A stretch of DNA of 64,000 nt from Sphingobacterium faecium (GCF_003054045.1 NZ_QBKH01000011.1:1-64000), one strand, 5' to 3'; shown: positions 44,493 to 53,500, counted from the first letter of the stretch. A program made the numbers and translations. Notes: a model not told the origin generated them from the sequence alone.

Positions 44493-45422
44493 TTAACTAT
44501 CAGTAAAACAAAAAGCTACTTCAAAAAATTGCCTGTTCTTTACGTCAAATAAATATTTTTTACGGTTATATTCGAACGGTGCCAACCAGCTTCCCTTTGC
44601 AGTAATACCTTTCTTTCCTAGTGCATCCTGTCCATTATACTGATGTATAAAAGCCCAGTTTTCCCAATAGATCCATCCTTGCTGCATCATCTGGTGAAAT
44701 GCCATCTGCAGTGCGGAAAATGCGCCCATCATGAGTTCTTCTCCCTGTCCTTTCGCAGTCTCCATAATTTTCATAAAAGGTGCTATTTGCCATTGGACAG
44801 CGTTATTTGCCCGCTTCATAAAAGTGCAGTATACCGGAATTCCGAAACGGCACGCCAGTTTAAAAATATTGGTCCGCCAGTAGAAGAAGTGGCTTCCAAA
44901 AGGAACAGCCAGCTTTTGTCCACCGATACCCTTCTTCTCTTTTCCCACCCCTTCGTCGGCATCCATAAACATCAACACCAAGCGTTTATGTTGAATAGCC
45001 CGCAGGATATGTCGGAGTGAGTTTGCCTCATTTGCATCAATACATTCCAGTTGATTTTGTAACATTCCGGCATCTTCGAGTTCCGATCGGTAATAGTTGA
45101 GCTCTCGTTCCAATACAGCCCCAGATACCAGTAAGGTGACCTGATAACCCATTTGCACCAGCAATTTGGGCAACAGGCGGTATGGACCATAGTGAAAGGT
45201 GATCAAGATCCCAGTGATTTCAGCCCGCTCAACACCGGCCTTATTCAATTGACGCAACCTTTTTAAAGGTAATTCACGGTAAAGTGTTTCAAAATTATCC
45301 CGATTGTTGATCCAAGTGGTATAATGCTCCCATAAGATGGAGACCGGTTTGTCCTGAAAAAACTGCTGGACATTTGCCAGCCACATCAACCGGTGTAGAT
45401 TTTGTTTTTCTTGTACTTTCAT
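44493..45422 (-). CDS. HtrB/LpxL-like acyltransferase homologue with altered active-site motif
   Basis: A 309-residue protein of the lysophospholipid acyltransferase-like superfamily. Blocks corresponding to LpxL/HtrB are GILITFHYGPYRLLPKLLVQ, LVLMFMDADEGVGKEKKGIG and KLAVPFGSHFFYWRTNIFKL. In the catalytic HX4[D/E] motif, His77 is present but position 82 is Arg (HYGPYR) instead of the acid. No transmembrane helix. It lies between a 41-codon peptide gene (with a hairpin in between) and the kinase. Such a neighbourhood suggests a peptide-modifying or peptide-binding role, rather than lipid A synthesis (inferred). Confidence 0.8.
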   Translation of the reverse strand: MKVQEKQNLHRLMWLANVQQFFQDKPVSILWEHYTTWINNRDNFETLYRELPLKRLRQLNKAGVERAEITGILITFHYGPYRLLPKLLVQMGYQVTLLVSGAVLERELNYYRSELEDAGMLQNQLECIDANEANSLRHILRAIQHKRLVLMFMDADEGVGKEKKGIGGQKLAVPFGSHFFYWRTNIFKLACRFGIPVYCTFMKRANNAVQWQIAPFMKIMETAKGQGEELMMGAFSALQMAFHQMMQQGWIYWENWAFIHQYNGQDALGKKGITAKGSWLAPFEYNRKKYLFDVKNRQFFEVAFCFTDS

Positions 45423-45455
45423 ATCGTTTACAGCATATGGATAGCATCATTCAAA

Positions 45456-45487
45456 GAACCAGAGAGAAGGCAGCTTCTCTCTGGTTC
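45456..45487 (-). terminator. Strong hairpin (attenuator) between peptide and acyltransferase genes
   Basis: A perfect 14-bp stem (GAACCAGAGAGAAG at 45456-45469 with CTTCTCTCTGGTTC at 45474-45487) around a 4-nt loop. The sequence after it on the minus strand (TTTGAATG) lacks a long T-run, so it probably only partly terminates or stabilises the upstream mRNA. This is the usual device for making a small peptide in excess over downstream genes. Confidence 0.85.
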
Positions 45488-45507
45488 GGGAAAAGCATTT
45501 CTCCTAA

Positions 45508-45633
45508 CTAAAATGAAGAAGGCCAGCACTTGCCGTTACCTAAATCAATTAGTGGAGTATCTTCAGTAAAAAGCTCAAAGATTGAACTTCCTTCAAAGAC
45601 TACCGGCTCGATTTTTTGAATTTCGATTTCCAT
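45508..45633 (-). CDS. 41-residue peptide, candidate signal or modified-peptide precursor
   Basis: The minus-strand ATG at 45631-45633 opens 41 codons ending in TAG at 45508-45510. The peptide begins MEIEIQKIEPVVFEGSSI and ends LIDLGNGKCWPSSF. The N-terminal two thirds are acidic and leader-like (MEIEIQKIEPV, ELFTEDTP). The C-terminus is a short glycine- and cysteine-containing tail with one Cys and one Trp. No signal peptide or double-glycine cleavage site. Position: first gene of the acyltransferase/kinase/LytTR operon and just before an attenuator hairpin. I know no family for it. It is too short for routine gene callers. The case rests on position, hairpin and composition. Confidence 0.6.
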   Translation of the reverse strand: MEIEIQKIEPVVFEGSSIFELFTEDTPLIDLGNGKCWPSSF

Positions 45634-45955
45634 AATCGTCTATTTCGTTTACGACCTATAACCATCCGGGTCAGGTCAATCCCGTTGCCTTAATGAGGCA
45701 GTTATTTCTCCTTTTTGCTGGCCAGCAGAACAAATATGAAAGTTGCTTTCTAAATAAAAAATAATTGGGAAATATTGCTTTATCGAGGGATAAAACGACA
45801 TTTCATCCAAATACCCTCGCTAAATGTTTGGATTCATCCCTCTATCAAGGTGATTCGTCCCTACATATGCCTTTATTTCCCAAGAATTGATTTTGCAAAC
45901 ATCGTTTAATAAATTGTAGGTCTATTTTATGCTCAGTACCAGCCAATACTTAATT
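45634..45955. other. Divergent control region of the peptide locus
   Basis: 322 bp between the peptide gene (minus) and the Crp-like gene (plus). It contains TGCCTTAATGAGGCA (45686-45700) and TGCTGGCCAGCA palindromes, a CGAGGG...CCCTCG pair (about 45784-45818) and the ATTC[A/G]TCCCT direct repeats at 45831-45866. No further gene. Confidence 0.6.
45831..45866. promoter_or_regulatory. Operator-like direct repeats, copy B
   Basis: GATTCATCCCTCTAT (45831-45845) and GATTCGTCCCTACAT (45852-45866) lie 21 bp apart, one face of the helix, about 90 bp upstream of the Crp-like start. The same pair, with A then G at the fifth base, occurs at 11265-11300 before the decayed copy. Conservation of the site against a degraded gene supports a real protein-binding site. 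Confidence 0.65.
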
Positions 45956-46498
45956 ATGAAGAAAAGTAAGGAAGAGATTTTAGCCAGTTTTTTAATAGAC
46001 ATCCATGCAGAATGGGTATCTGCCATACCTGAACTAACGGATGCATTAGAGGAGATCCGCTTTGTTAAGGGCGAGTACCTGACCAACAACTGGGGAGAGC
46101 TCTATCTTATAGCCGAGGGTTTATTTGGAAAGTATGAAAAGACCTGTCCGGTAAGGTATGCCATTAATGGCGAATCGCTGATGATACCCTACCACAGGCA
46201 TGACTATCAGTTTATCGCACTCAGTGACTGCAGGACCTTCATGACCACACGGAAAGAGTTATATATGATAAATGCGAAAAACCCAAAGCTTTTCCCGATC
46301 TACGCCAGCCTGATGGACAAACAGCAACAGTATCTGGATTATCGGGCAAAGTTGCTCTCATTGCCCAATCCTGATAAGTATGATTTTGTCTTTGACAAAT
46401 ATCCGGATATACGCGAATTTATAAAACATAAAGAATTAGCCCAGTTTATGGGGATCAGTGAAGAGTTGCTTCGTCGACTTATACGCGAAAGAGAATAG
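45956..46498 (+). CDS. Crp/Fnr-like regulator
   Basis: 180 residues from the ATG at 45956 (MKKSKEEILASFLIDIHAEW). This start is chosen because the decayed copy at 11391 begins at the homologous codon; the frame also continues to 45929. The N-terminal part looks like a cyclic-nucleotide-binding-type beta roll (EIRFVKGEYLTNNWGELYLI). The C-terminus has only one short helix-turn-helix-like segment (HKELAQFMGISEELLRRLIR), shorter than usual for Crp. Effector unknown. It is divergent from the peptide operon, so it is a candidate regulator of it or of the genes that follow. Confidence 0.75.
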   Translation: MKKSKEEILASFLIDIHAEWVSAIPELTDALEEIRFVKGEYLTNNWGELYLIAEGLFGKYEKTCPVRYAINGESLMIPYHRHDYQFIALSDCRTFMTTRKELYMINAKNPKLFPIYASLMDKQQQYLDYRAKLLSLPNPDKYDFVFDKYPDIREFIKHKELAQFMGISEELLRRLIRERE

Positions 46499-46514
46499 GC
46501 ATTTTCCCAATAAT

Positions 46515-46554
46515 TTGGGTTTTTATGCCCAATAATTTGGGCATAAAAACCCAA
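46515..46554 (+). terminator. Perfect 18-bp hairpin terminator with nested repeats
   Basis: TTGGGTTTTTATGCCCAA (46515-46532) and its exact complement (46537-46554), loop TAAT. CCCAATAATTTGGG, itself near-palindromic, occurs at 46506-46519 and again at 46528-46541, so two smaller hairpins compete with the large one. It lies 16 bp after the Crp-like stop. Confidence 0.75.
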
Positions 46555-46835
46555 AACATAGTGTCCAAATTCCCAAAATATAACAAAAAATGCTGTTGAA
46601 ATTTGTAATAGCAGGTCGGATGAAAGAGATCATTACCATCCAACTTAAAAGAAGAAAGAAACCGTGAAAGTATCATTTTTTCCGATCTGCTCACTAAAAA
46701 ACAAATTTATGAAACAGTACAAGAAAAAATTTGCGCCCTTCCCCATATGCGGGTGAGACCCGCAAACAGGAAATCAGTTGACGGCAGTTGACTATTCCGT
46801 TGCATGGATAGAAGAAACATTCACAACGCAAAAAC
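46555..46835. other. Intergenic region upstream of the MauE-like gene
   Basis: No established gene. A 15-codon frame at 46709-46756 (MKQYKKKFAPFPICG, stop) is noted because small leader peptides occur near such genes, but nothing supports translation. Confidence 0.4.
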
Positions 46836-47357
46836 ATGGAACATATCATCAACAACAAGGGCAACAAGATACACCCGGCAACATCCACAAAAAACGGTAG
46901 TTTAATCCGTCGGAGTGCACATTGGATCAAACCTCGCATACCTACTTTGATTATTTATGGCTATGCTTTTTTATATTTCTATACAGGAATTGCGAAGCTG
47001 CAAATTATCGCTGAATTTATTCGGGGAAACAGCAAGATCCCCTATTTAGGTAAATATGCTGAACTGATCGGCTGGGGCATTCCCATCTTGGAAATCCTGC
47101 TGGCTGTATTATTGATTGTCCCGGTAAACAAGATAAAGCGTTTTGCCCTACATGCATCTACTTTTTTGATGGGCATATTCGCACTTTATATGACCTTAAT
47201 GGTCGCTTTTGTTGAAAAAAAACTCTGTAATTGCGGAGGTGTGATCGAATCCATGGGCTGGAAAACACACATTATCTTTAATGTGGTCTGGTTTATCGCC
47301 GGAATCTACGCCCTAAAAAAAAACAAAAATTATAAACAATTAAAACTAAAGGTATGA
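46836..47357 (+). CDS. MauE/DoxX-like membrane protein with CxC motif
   Basis: A 173-residue membrane protein of the DoxX/MauE superfamily, with four helices (TLIIYGYAFLYFYTGIAKLQ; LIGWGIPILEILLAVLLIVP; ALHASTFLMGIFALYMTLMV; HIIFNVVWFIAGIYALKKNK). A redox-type CNCGG motif lies between helices 3 and 4 (EKKLCNCGGVIESMGWKTH). MauE-like proteins help form or transfer disulfides. A long hydrophilic N-terminus (about 30 residues) precedes helix 1. The DUF6520 gene overlaps its stop codon by 4 bp, and the combination recurs in Sphingobacteriaceae as far as I recall. Confidence 0.85.
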   Translation: MEHIINNKGNKIHPATSTKNGSLIRRSAHWIKPRIPTLIIYGYAFLYFYTGIAKLQIIAEFIRGNSKIPYLGKYAELIGWGIPILEILLAVLLIVPVNKIKRFALHASTFLMGIFALYMTLMVAFVEKKLCNCGGVIESMGWKTHIIFNVVWFIAGIYALKKNKNYKQLKLKV

Positions 47358-47695
47358 AAACCTCATTAAAAAATTTCACAAAAGTGCTACTTGGAGTAGC
47401 TGTATTAGGCGGTGCGGCAATGACGCAATCATTTACACAAAAACCAAAAGCTGATAAAAAGTTAGCGGGGGTTCATCGTTTTTATAATAAAACCGGAATT
47501 CCTTCAACTAATCCTGCTGATTTCATTTATCAAGATGAGGAAAACCTGTTATGTCAGGAAAATCAGGAAAAAGATTGTTCTGCAGAATGGAATCTTGGTA
47601 CTGCAAATCCTGTAGTCGGTCAAGCGCCACCTTCGACAGCCACTATAGTCCCCAATAGTGCAGAAAAAGGCGAATATCAAGAACCTATGAACTAG
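47354..47695 (+). CDS. DUF6520-family secreted protein
   Basis: A 113-residue protein with an N-terminal signal-like segment (LLGVAVLGGAAMTQSF). The mature part is small and cysteine-containing (NPADFIYQDEENLLCQENQE, KDCSAEWNLG). It overlaps the MauE-like gene by 4 bp (ATGA), so they are translated together. Two cysteines facing a MauE-type partner suggest a disulfide-bearing product (inferred). The function is unknown. Confidence 0.8.
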   Translation: MKTSLKNFTKVLLGVAVLGGAAMTQSFTQKPKADKKLAGVHRFYNKTGIPSTNPADFIYQDEENLLCQENQEKDCSAEWNLGTANPVVGQAPPSTATIVPNSAEKGEYQEPMN

Positions 47696-47699
47696 GTTG

Positions 47700-47730
47700 C
47701 AAAAGCCGGAAATAATACTTCCGGCTTTTG
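47700..47730. terminator. Bidirectional terminator
   Basis: CAAAAGCCGGAA (47700-47711) with TTCCGGCTTTTG (47719-47730), loop about 7 nt. The arms carry A and T runs, serving both the DUF6520 gene and the convergent TlpA-like gene. Confidence 0.9.
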
Positions 47731-47732
47731 TA

Positions 47733-49205
47733 TTAATGAATCAAACTTTTCTCTATGGTTTTTATCAGTGTTTCGGCACTGGAACTAGCTATTCCTAAAT
47801 TGACATTATCCGAAGTCTCAATAAGACCATTCTTTCCCATCAAAATTGGAAAAGGATACCCATTTATTCTAAGGTTTTTTATAAGAACATGATTATTACC
47901 TTCTCCGTTGGTATATAGTTTCAAACTATGTTCAGAATTATATTTTTCAGATTCGACCGACCTCCTCCAAACTTCGAAATTTTTATCGATACTTACACTC
48001 ACAAAAACAACATCTTCATTTTTCCTAAAATGTTCTTCAGCTTTTGAAACCTTGTTTTTAAAATAAGTAACACAATTTCCACAACCTGTATAATAAAAAT
48101 CAAAGAAAACTACTTTACCCAATAGATCATTTTTTGTCCACTGTTTACCTTTTAAATCTGTTAATTCAAAATCTGGAAAAGGCATCCCCGCCCCAATTGC
48201 CCTCATTTCTTCCAACTTAGCCAACCTCATCGGTGACTTTGTTATTGAAATCATCCAATTCAAAATATTCAATCTGTCAGCTCCTTTTACTTGATAAAAT
48301 GTCCTGGATAGATAAGCATAAGCCATTTTTTCTAAAGATTCGCCTTTAAAGTCAGTTTGCAACTTATGTAACTGATATTCTACTTTGTTCTCCTCTGAAA
48401 ATGTTGCCTCTAATTTTGAATAAAGTAAATAAAAAAGCATATAGTCTGTCGATAGCTTCATGTTTCCCAGAACTGCACCATTCACATAATTAGATTTAAA
48501 TTGATTGAAAACATCTTTAATCGCTCTTGTTCGCTCTAGATCATTTGATACAAAAGAAAGTATTAATGGCTTCAAAAAATAAGCAGTATATATTTTATAA
48601 AACATATTGGTGAGCATCCATTTTTTACAATTACTATCGAAACCAGTTTCATTAATCAACCTTCCAACTTCAATATTCATATCAACAGCTCGATCATAAC
48701 CAAATGATCGAGCAAAATCACTGGTAAAATAATCAAGTGTTGTTGGATAGTTTGGATAAGTAATTCTATTTCCAACTATTCCATCTAGTTTATATTGCAA
48801 TTCATATAGGGCCGACCCACGTCCGTTAATGGAAATACGATCAAAATTACGCTTTGAATCATTATCCTCAATAACAATACTGTCGGTATTATTCACAAAC
48901 CAATTTGCAATTAAACCATATCTAGTTCCTCTCGAATATAAATTAACGGTTAATATAAAATTATTAGGTACTTGGTCCAGTTTGATGGTTCCCACTCCGC
49001 CCTCAAGTGGAAAAATATTTCCATTAATCAGTTCTGTTTCATTTTTTAATACATCGGCATGTTCATCCAGATGCTGCACAGTAACCACTGCCTTGTCGTA
49101 TGAATCAAATCCTTTCAATTGAATCGTAAAATTTGATTTGTTCTGTGCTTCAAGTAATAAAGTGCGACAAAGTATTATAAATAAAATTATTATCTTTTTT
49201 CGCAT
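47733..49205 (-). CDS. TlpA-family thiol-disulfide oxidoreductase
   Basis: 490 residues from the ATG at 49203-49205, giving a signal sequence MRKKIIILFIILCRTLLLEA; the frame extends to 49232 but that start would overlap susD. The N-terminal half (KSNFTIQLKGFDSYDKAVVT) resembles the DUF4369-type domain that precedes TlpA. The C-terminal thioredoxin domain has KVVFFDFYYTGCGNCVTYFK, with the CGNC redox pair in place of the common CxPC. It starts 1 bp after the susD stop and is the last gene of the SusC/SusD/TlpA transcript. Such proteins commonly accompany SusCD pairs in this group. Confidence 0.9.
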   Translation of the reverse strand: MRKKIIILFIILCRTLLLEAQNKSNFTIQLKGFDSYDKAVVTVQHLDEHADVLKNETELINGNIFPLEGGVGTIKLDQVPNNFILTVNLYSRGTRYGLIANWFVNNTDSIVIEDNDSKRNFDRISINGRGSALYELQYKLDGIVGNRITYPNYPTTLDYFTSDFARSFGYDRAVDMNIEVGRLINETGFDSNCKKWMLTNMFYKIYTAYFLKPLILSFVSNDLERTRAIKDVFNQFKSNYVNGAVLGNMKLSTDYMLFYLLYSKLEATFSEENKVEYQLHKLQTDFKGESLEKMAYAYLSRTFYQVKGADRLNILNWMISITKSPMRLAKLEEMRAIGAGMPFPDFELTDLKGKQWTKNDLLGKVVFFDFYYTGCGNCVTYFKNKVSKAEEHFRKNEDVVFVSVSIDKNFEVWRRSVESEKYNSEHSLKLYTNGEGNNHVLIKNLRINGYPFPILMGKNGLIETSDNVNLGIASSSAETLIKTIEKSLIH

Positions 49206-49206
49206 A

Positions 49207-50562
49207 TTATCTTGGGTTTTGGGGCATTTCATTAATCAATAACTCTTTTTGCGGAATTGGAAGAGCATACTTAGGATCATTAGGCATTAAAGTAATCTCC
49301 ACGCCGTTGATTTTCCTTTTCATAAAAACTTGCTGCTGCAAAGTTTTATTAAGCCGCTTGATATCGGACAGACGTAAACATCGGAACAATAGAGATTTAC
49401 GCCTTTCTTCCAGAACAAGTGATAATGCATTATTTAGATCTTTAAAAACAACTTCGCTATATTGACCTACCTTCCAACGCGTTGACATGAATTTGTTAAA
49501 CAAAATCATTGCATCATTCAATTGCTCGGTCCGTATCAAACATTCAATTGCATTGAGATATACCTCATCTAAAGCTAATCCTGCAAAACAATTTGCGACG
49601 CCAAAGTATCCACCTTTAAAACGAGGTAATCCAGCATTTAGACGAAAGAATAACTGCTTACGAAGATCATTTTCGGCATAAGAACGATAAAGTGTACTAT
49701 CGATCACGTGATTAGTCTGAGACAGCACTGCTGGATTTGCGATATACACCGAAAATATCACCTCAGCATTAAAACGGTCAAATGGAAATGAAGCCGCCGT
49801 ATTTAATTTATTATAATCCAGCAATACATCATTATTGGATAAACAAAGCTTCGCATAATGTAGAGCGCTACTATAATCCGACATAAGAAGATAGACCCTC
49901 GAGAGCATAGCCCATACCGCCATTCTTGATGGTCTCATTTTATTAATTGCTGTGACCGGCAACAATGACTCCGCATCTTTTAAATCGTTGACGACGTGAT
50001 CATAACTAGCCTTCACTGAGCTACGGACCATTTTATCATTGACATTTCCAGAACTTTTGATCGGAATACCTAAAAGATCATTCTCACTGTACGCTTGACA
50101 GAATTCAGATAATAGCGCATTATGGTAAAATGCACGATAGAATAACGCGCTACCTTTTACATTATCCCAACCTTCGGGATCAGTCATTCTATTGACCTTG
50201 TTAACTCCCTCGTTTATGATATTTATCTGCAGTAATTTCTCGTAAGCATCGTGCCAGCTGGCACTTCCTTGTCCTTCATAAAAATCATTTCCACCTTTTG
50301 CCCATGAATAGATGTTGCGTGCCGCAACTGTACTCAGTGCATTGTATGTAGCATCAGTAAGATATAGGTTGTCTGCTGTAACTTCCATGTTTCCAAAAGA
50401 ACTAGATCGATTGAATTCAGAAACATTGTCTAACCAAGCCTGAAGGTCTTTAACACTCGTAGGCACAACCAATGACTGATCTGGTTTTACCTCGAGCCAT
50501 GAACTCGAACAACTTATTGTTGTGCATAAAAGGACTGCTGTTATAGCATATATTATTTTCAT
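49207..50562 (-). CDS. SusD/RagB-family surface lipoprotein
   Basis: A 451-residue lipoprotein (MKIIYAITAVLLCTTISCSS; lipobox TTISC). It has the SusD fold: ASWHDAYEKLLQINIINEGV, NVKGSALFYRAFYHNALLSE, and MSTRWKVGQYSEVVF with LSLVLEERRKSLLFRCLRLS near the C-terminus. It acts as the lid on the partner SusC transporter and binds the substrate, which cannot be predicted here. It starts 11 bp after the susC stop. Confidence 0.93.
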   Translation of the reverse strand: MKIIYAITAVLLCTTISCSSSWLEVKPDQSLVVPTSVKDLQAWLDNVSEFNRSSSFGNMEVTADNLYLTDATYNALSTVAARNIYSWAKGGNDFYEGQGSASWHDAYEKLLQINIINEGVNKVNRMTDPEGWDNVKGSALFYRAFYHNALLSEFCQAYSENDLLGIPIKSSGNVNDKMVRSSVKASYDHVVNDLKDAESLLPVTAINKMRPSRMAVWAMLSRVYLLMSDYSSALHYAKLCLSNNDVLLDYNKLNTAASFPFDRFNAEVIFSVYIANPAVLSQTNHVIDSTLYRSYAENDLRKQLFFRLNAGLPRFKGGYFGVANCFAGLALDEVYLNAIECLIRTEQLNDAMILFNKFMSTRWKVGQYSEVVFKDLNNALSLVLEERRKSLLFRCLRLSDIKRLNKTLQQQVFMKRKINGVEITLMPNDPKYALPIPQKELLINEMPQNPR

Positions 50563-50573
50563 ATCATCTATAT

Positions 50574-53500
50574 TTAATAGGTTAAAGAGACACCAATTGT
50601 CATTTGCATCGGCGCCGGGTAAGTACTCAAAGTACTGGCATTTCCAGAGATGTAATCCGGATCATAGCCCCATCTATTCGCTTTCCACAGTAAGCCTAAA
50701 TTCTCAACCTGACAAAGTAATCGAAGAAGTGTCTTTCTCCCCCCTATGTCAGGCTGAAGCTTGTATGAAACATATACATCTTGCAGGCGAAAATGAGCAG
50801 CATTGCCCACATTGACCGTGCTGTACTGATAGATATTATCTCGATTTTGGTTTCCGGGATAAGTAAAACTGGGAACATCTGTTTTCAAGTCGTCACCTAC
50901 CACTTGCCAACGATCTGCAAATTCAGCATGTCCAGTAAGTTTACTAGAACTTGTCAGCTCTGCATAAGATAAACTCGGCTTACGAAATACATATCCCAAT
51001 TTATAAAGTATGCTCGCTCCTACTTCAATATTTTTTAGCTGGACCCGATTCACCCAACTACCGAAATACTTGGCGCGAGTCATTCCTCCGTAAATCAGGT
51101 TCTCCGCCTGTAGATTATTGAGTAGCTCATTATAATCGCCACTTATATTTCCTGCGACATCCCTGATACGTGGGCCACCATTAGCTGGGTCAAGCCCCGC
51201 CCATTCGAAACTGTATAGACTATGCACAGGATATCCTACACGGGGGATGTTGTCATTCGCCGTGTAATACATGACAGAAGTGCGACCTATGTCATATGCT
51301 TTTACTTGATCATAAGTGTAGCTGAAGTAAAAATCAGATCGCACACTCAAAGACTTCCTATTAACAAGATGTGCGGTTAATTTTACATCCAACCCCTCAC
51401 CAGAAATGGTACTATAGTTACCCCTCATATTGGATACACCACTGCTGGGAGCAAATGGTTTATCACCAATCATATCTTTACCATTTTTCAGATAATATTC
51501 CAGACTTCCTTCCAGCCATTTGTTTGCTAAACGAAAATCTATAGCAAAATTAGCCTGACCGATACGCTCCCATCGGAGATCAGGATTTCCCAGATTGACC
51601 ATTGTTGCATAAGGAAGTCCTGTAAAACCCGCATTACTTCGATATTGTAAAGTGGTAACACCAGTTAAATTAGATGCAAGATTACCACTATAGCCATAAG
51701 TTGCTCTCAAATCAAACTGGTCAAATATTCCATTTTGGAAAAAAGATTCTTTCGATACTCGCCATTTTGAACCTACAGACCAAAGTGGAACCATCTTTTG
51801 GTTTGCATTGACTCCAAAATAATTTGAACCGTCTACCCGACCACTGAGTGAAAAAATATAGCGTTCTCGAAAAGCAAAAGATCCATTAAAAAAGGAAGAT
51901 ACAAAGCGAGAAATTCCCTTTCCCTGACCACTATAATTTGGAATCGCTGCAGTAGTGCCATAAGGATTAAGAGTAAAATACGATCGGTAATCTACAGGTT
52001 GAGCAGTTAATATTTCGGCATCGTAGCCATACAGCCTAAAATAGTCCGAAGCACGGTTTGTCTGTGAGATCTCTGTTCCTAATAACGCATCAAGACGCCA
52101 TTCATTACCAACTAAATTATAATTTAACTGCCCTCTGAGATTAGCTGAGCGTACCTGTGCTTTTGAAAAATTTGCAATACCTCCAATCGGAATATTAAAA
52201 CCCACCACCTTTCCATCCAGTATTTGTGCATACTGATTGGTCATATTGCGGGCTAGGAAAGATTCTTGCGGAGCCACAATATTATTATTAGAAAAGCTCT
52301 GTTGCATCTGACTGCTGATATCGGCAGTAAGTCCTTTCAGCAATTTCAGATTGAGCGATGTATAAGCACGAATATCATGTGCTGTAGTCTCATTTTTTGT
52401 ACGACCCAATTCTTGTATGGGCCAATAATTCCAGTCCAAAAAACTCTTTTGGGGAGCCAACTCATCAATCCAGGTGCTACTAAACAAAGGATAGTAAGGC
52501 ACTTCATTTCCTTCAGTGTCCCGAAAGCGGGAATATGGATAAAAGCTACTGCCACTTAAAACTTCTGAAACCGTATTATCTAATTCATTTTTTGATTTGA
52601 TATAATTCAATCCCAACGTCCATTTAATACGATCGGAAATTGAAAAGGTATTTGACATATTGATTGTCAACCGATTTCCGTGGTTGTGATTTAAAGTTTG
52701 TAGATCCTTGTTATAACCTATCGACGTGAAATATTGCCCTTTATCATAACCTCCGCTGATATTAAGGTCATAGTTTTGGAGGAGTTTGTTTCTATAGAAG
52801 GTAGATGATATTTCTTTTCTCACATCGTAACCAGTTAATGTTTCTTTTAGACGTTCAGCTTCAGCCATTTGTCCCTGATAAAGTAGTTGCACATAGGGAG
52901 ATATTACCGGATAGTTCTGTGTATCATCGAAAGCAGAATTATACCGTCCACTATCAAAAAGTAATTTTTCTGCAGAGAGGTACGTCTTTGCATACATATA
53001 ATTGGGAGCATATTTTAAATTAGGAACTGATGAAATAGATATGCGAGTATTAAAAGAAATTACAGGAGGTTGACCAATAACACCCTTTTTAGTTGATATT
53101 ACAATAACACCATTTCCTGCTCTAGCCCCCCATATACTTGCAGCCGCCGCATCTTTGAGTACATCGACAGAAAGGATATCTTCAGGATTGAGCATATTAA
53201 TATCTCCACTATAAGCAAATCCATCAACAACAATCAAAGGTTGGTCATTTGCAAATATTGTGCTCTGCCCCCTTATAGAAATATCTTTTTCATTGTTAAA
53301 GCGAAGTCCACTAACAAGTCCTTTCAATCTAGATAAAACAGTAGATGCGGGACGCGTATTGTAATAATTCATATCTGCTTGAGCAAAACTCCCTGTTGCA
53401 CGTTCTTTCGGTATCTTCTGATATCCGGTAGATACCACGTTTACTTCTTCGAGTTTATTATCTTCAGGTATCAATTTAACAGTCATTGATACTCCTGCGG

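Noticed and set aside
46709..46756. A 15-codon peptide (MKQYKKKFAPFPICG) before the MauE-like gene
   Set aside because: Too short to judge, with no hairpin, operon partner or composition argument as there is for the 41-residue peptide.
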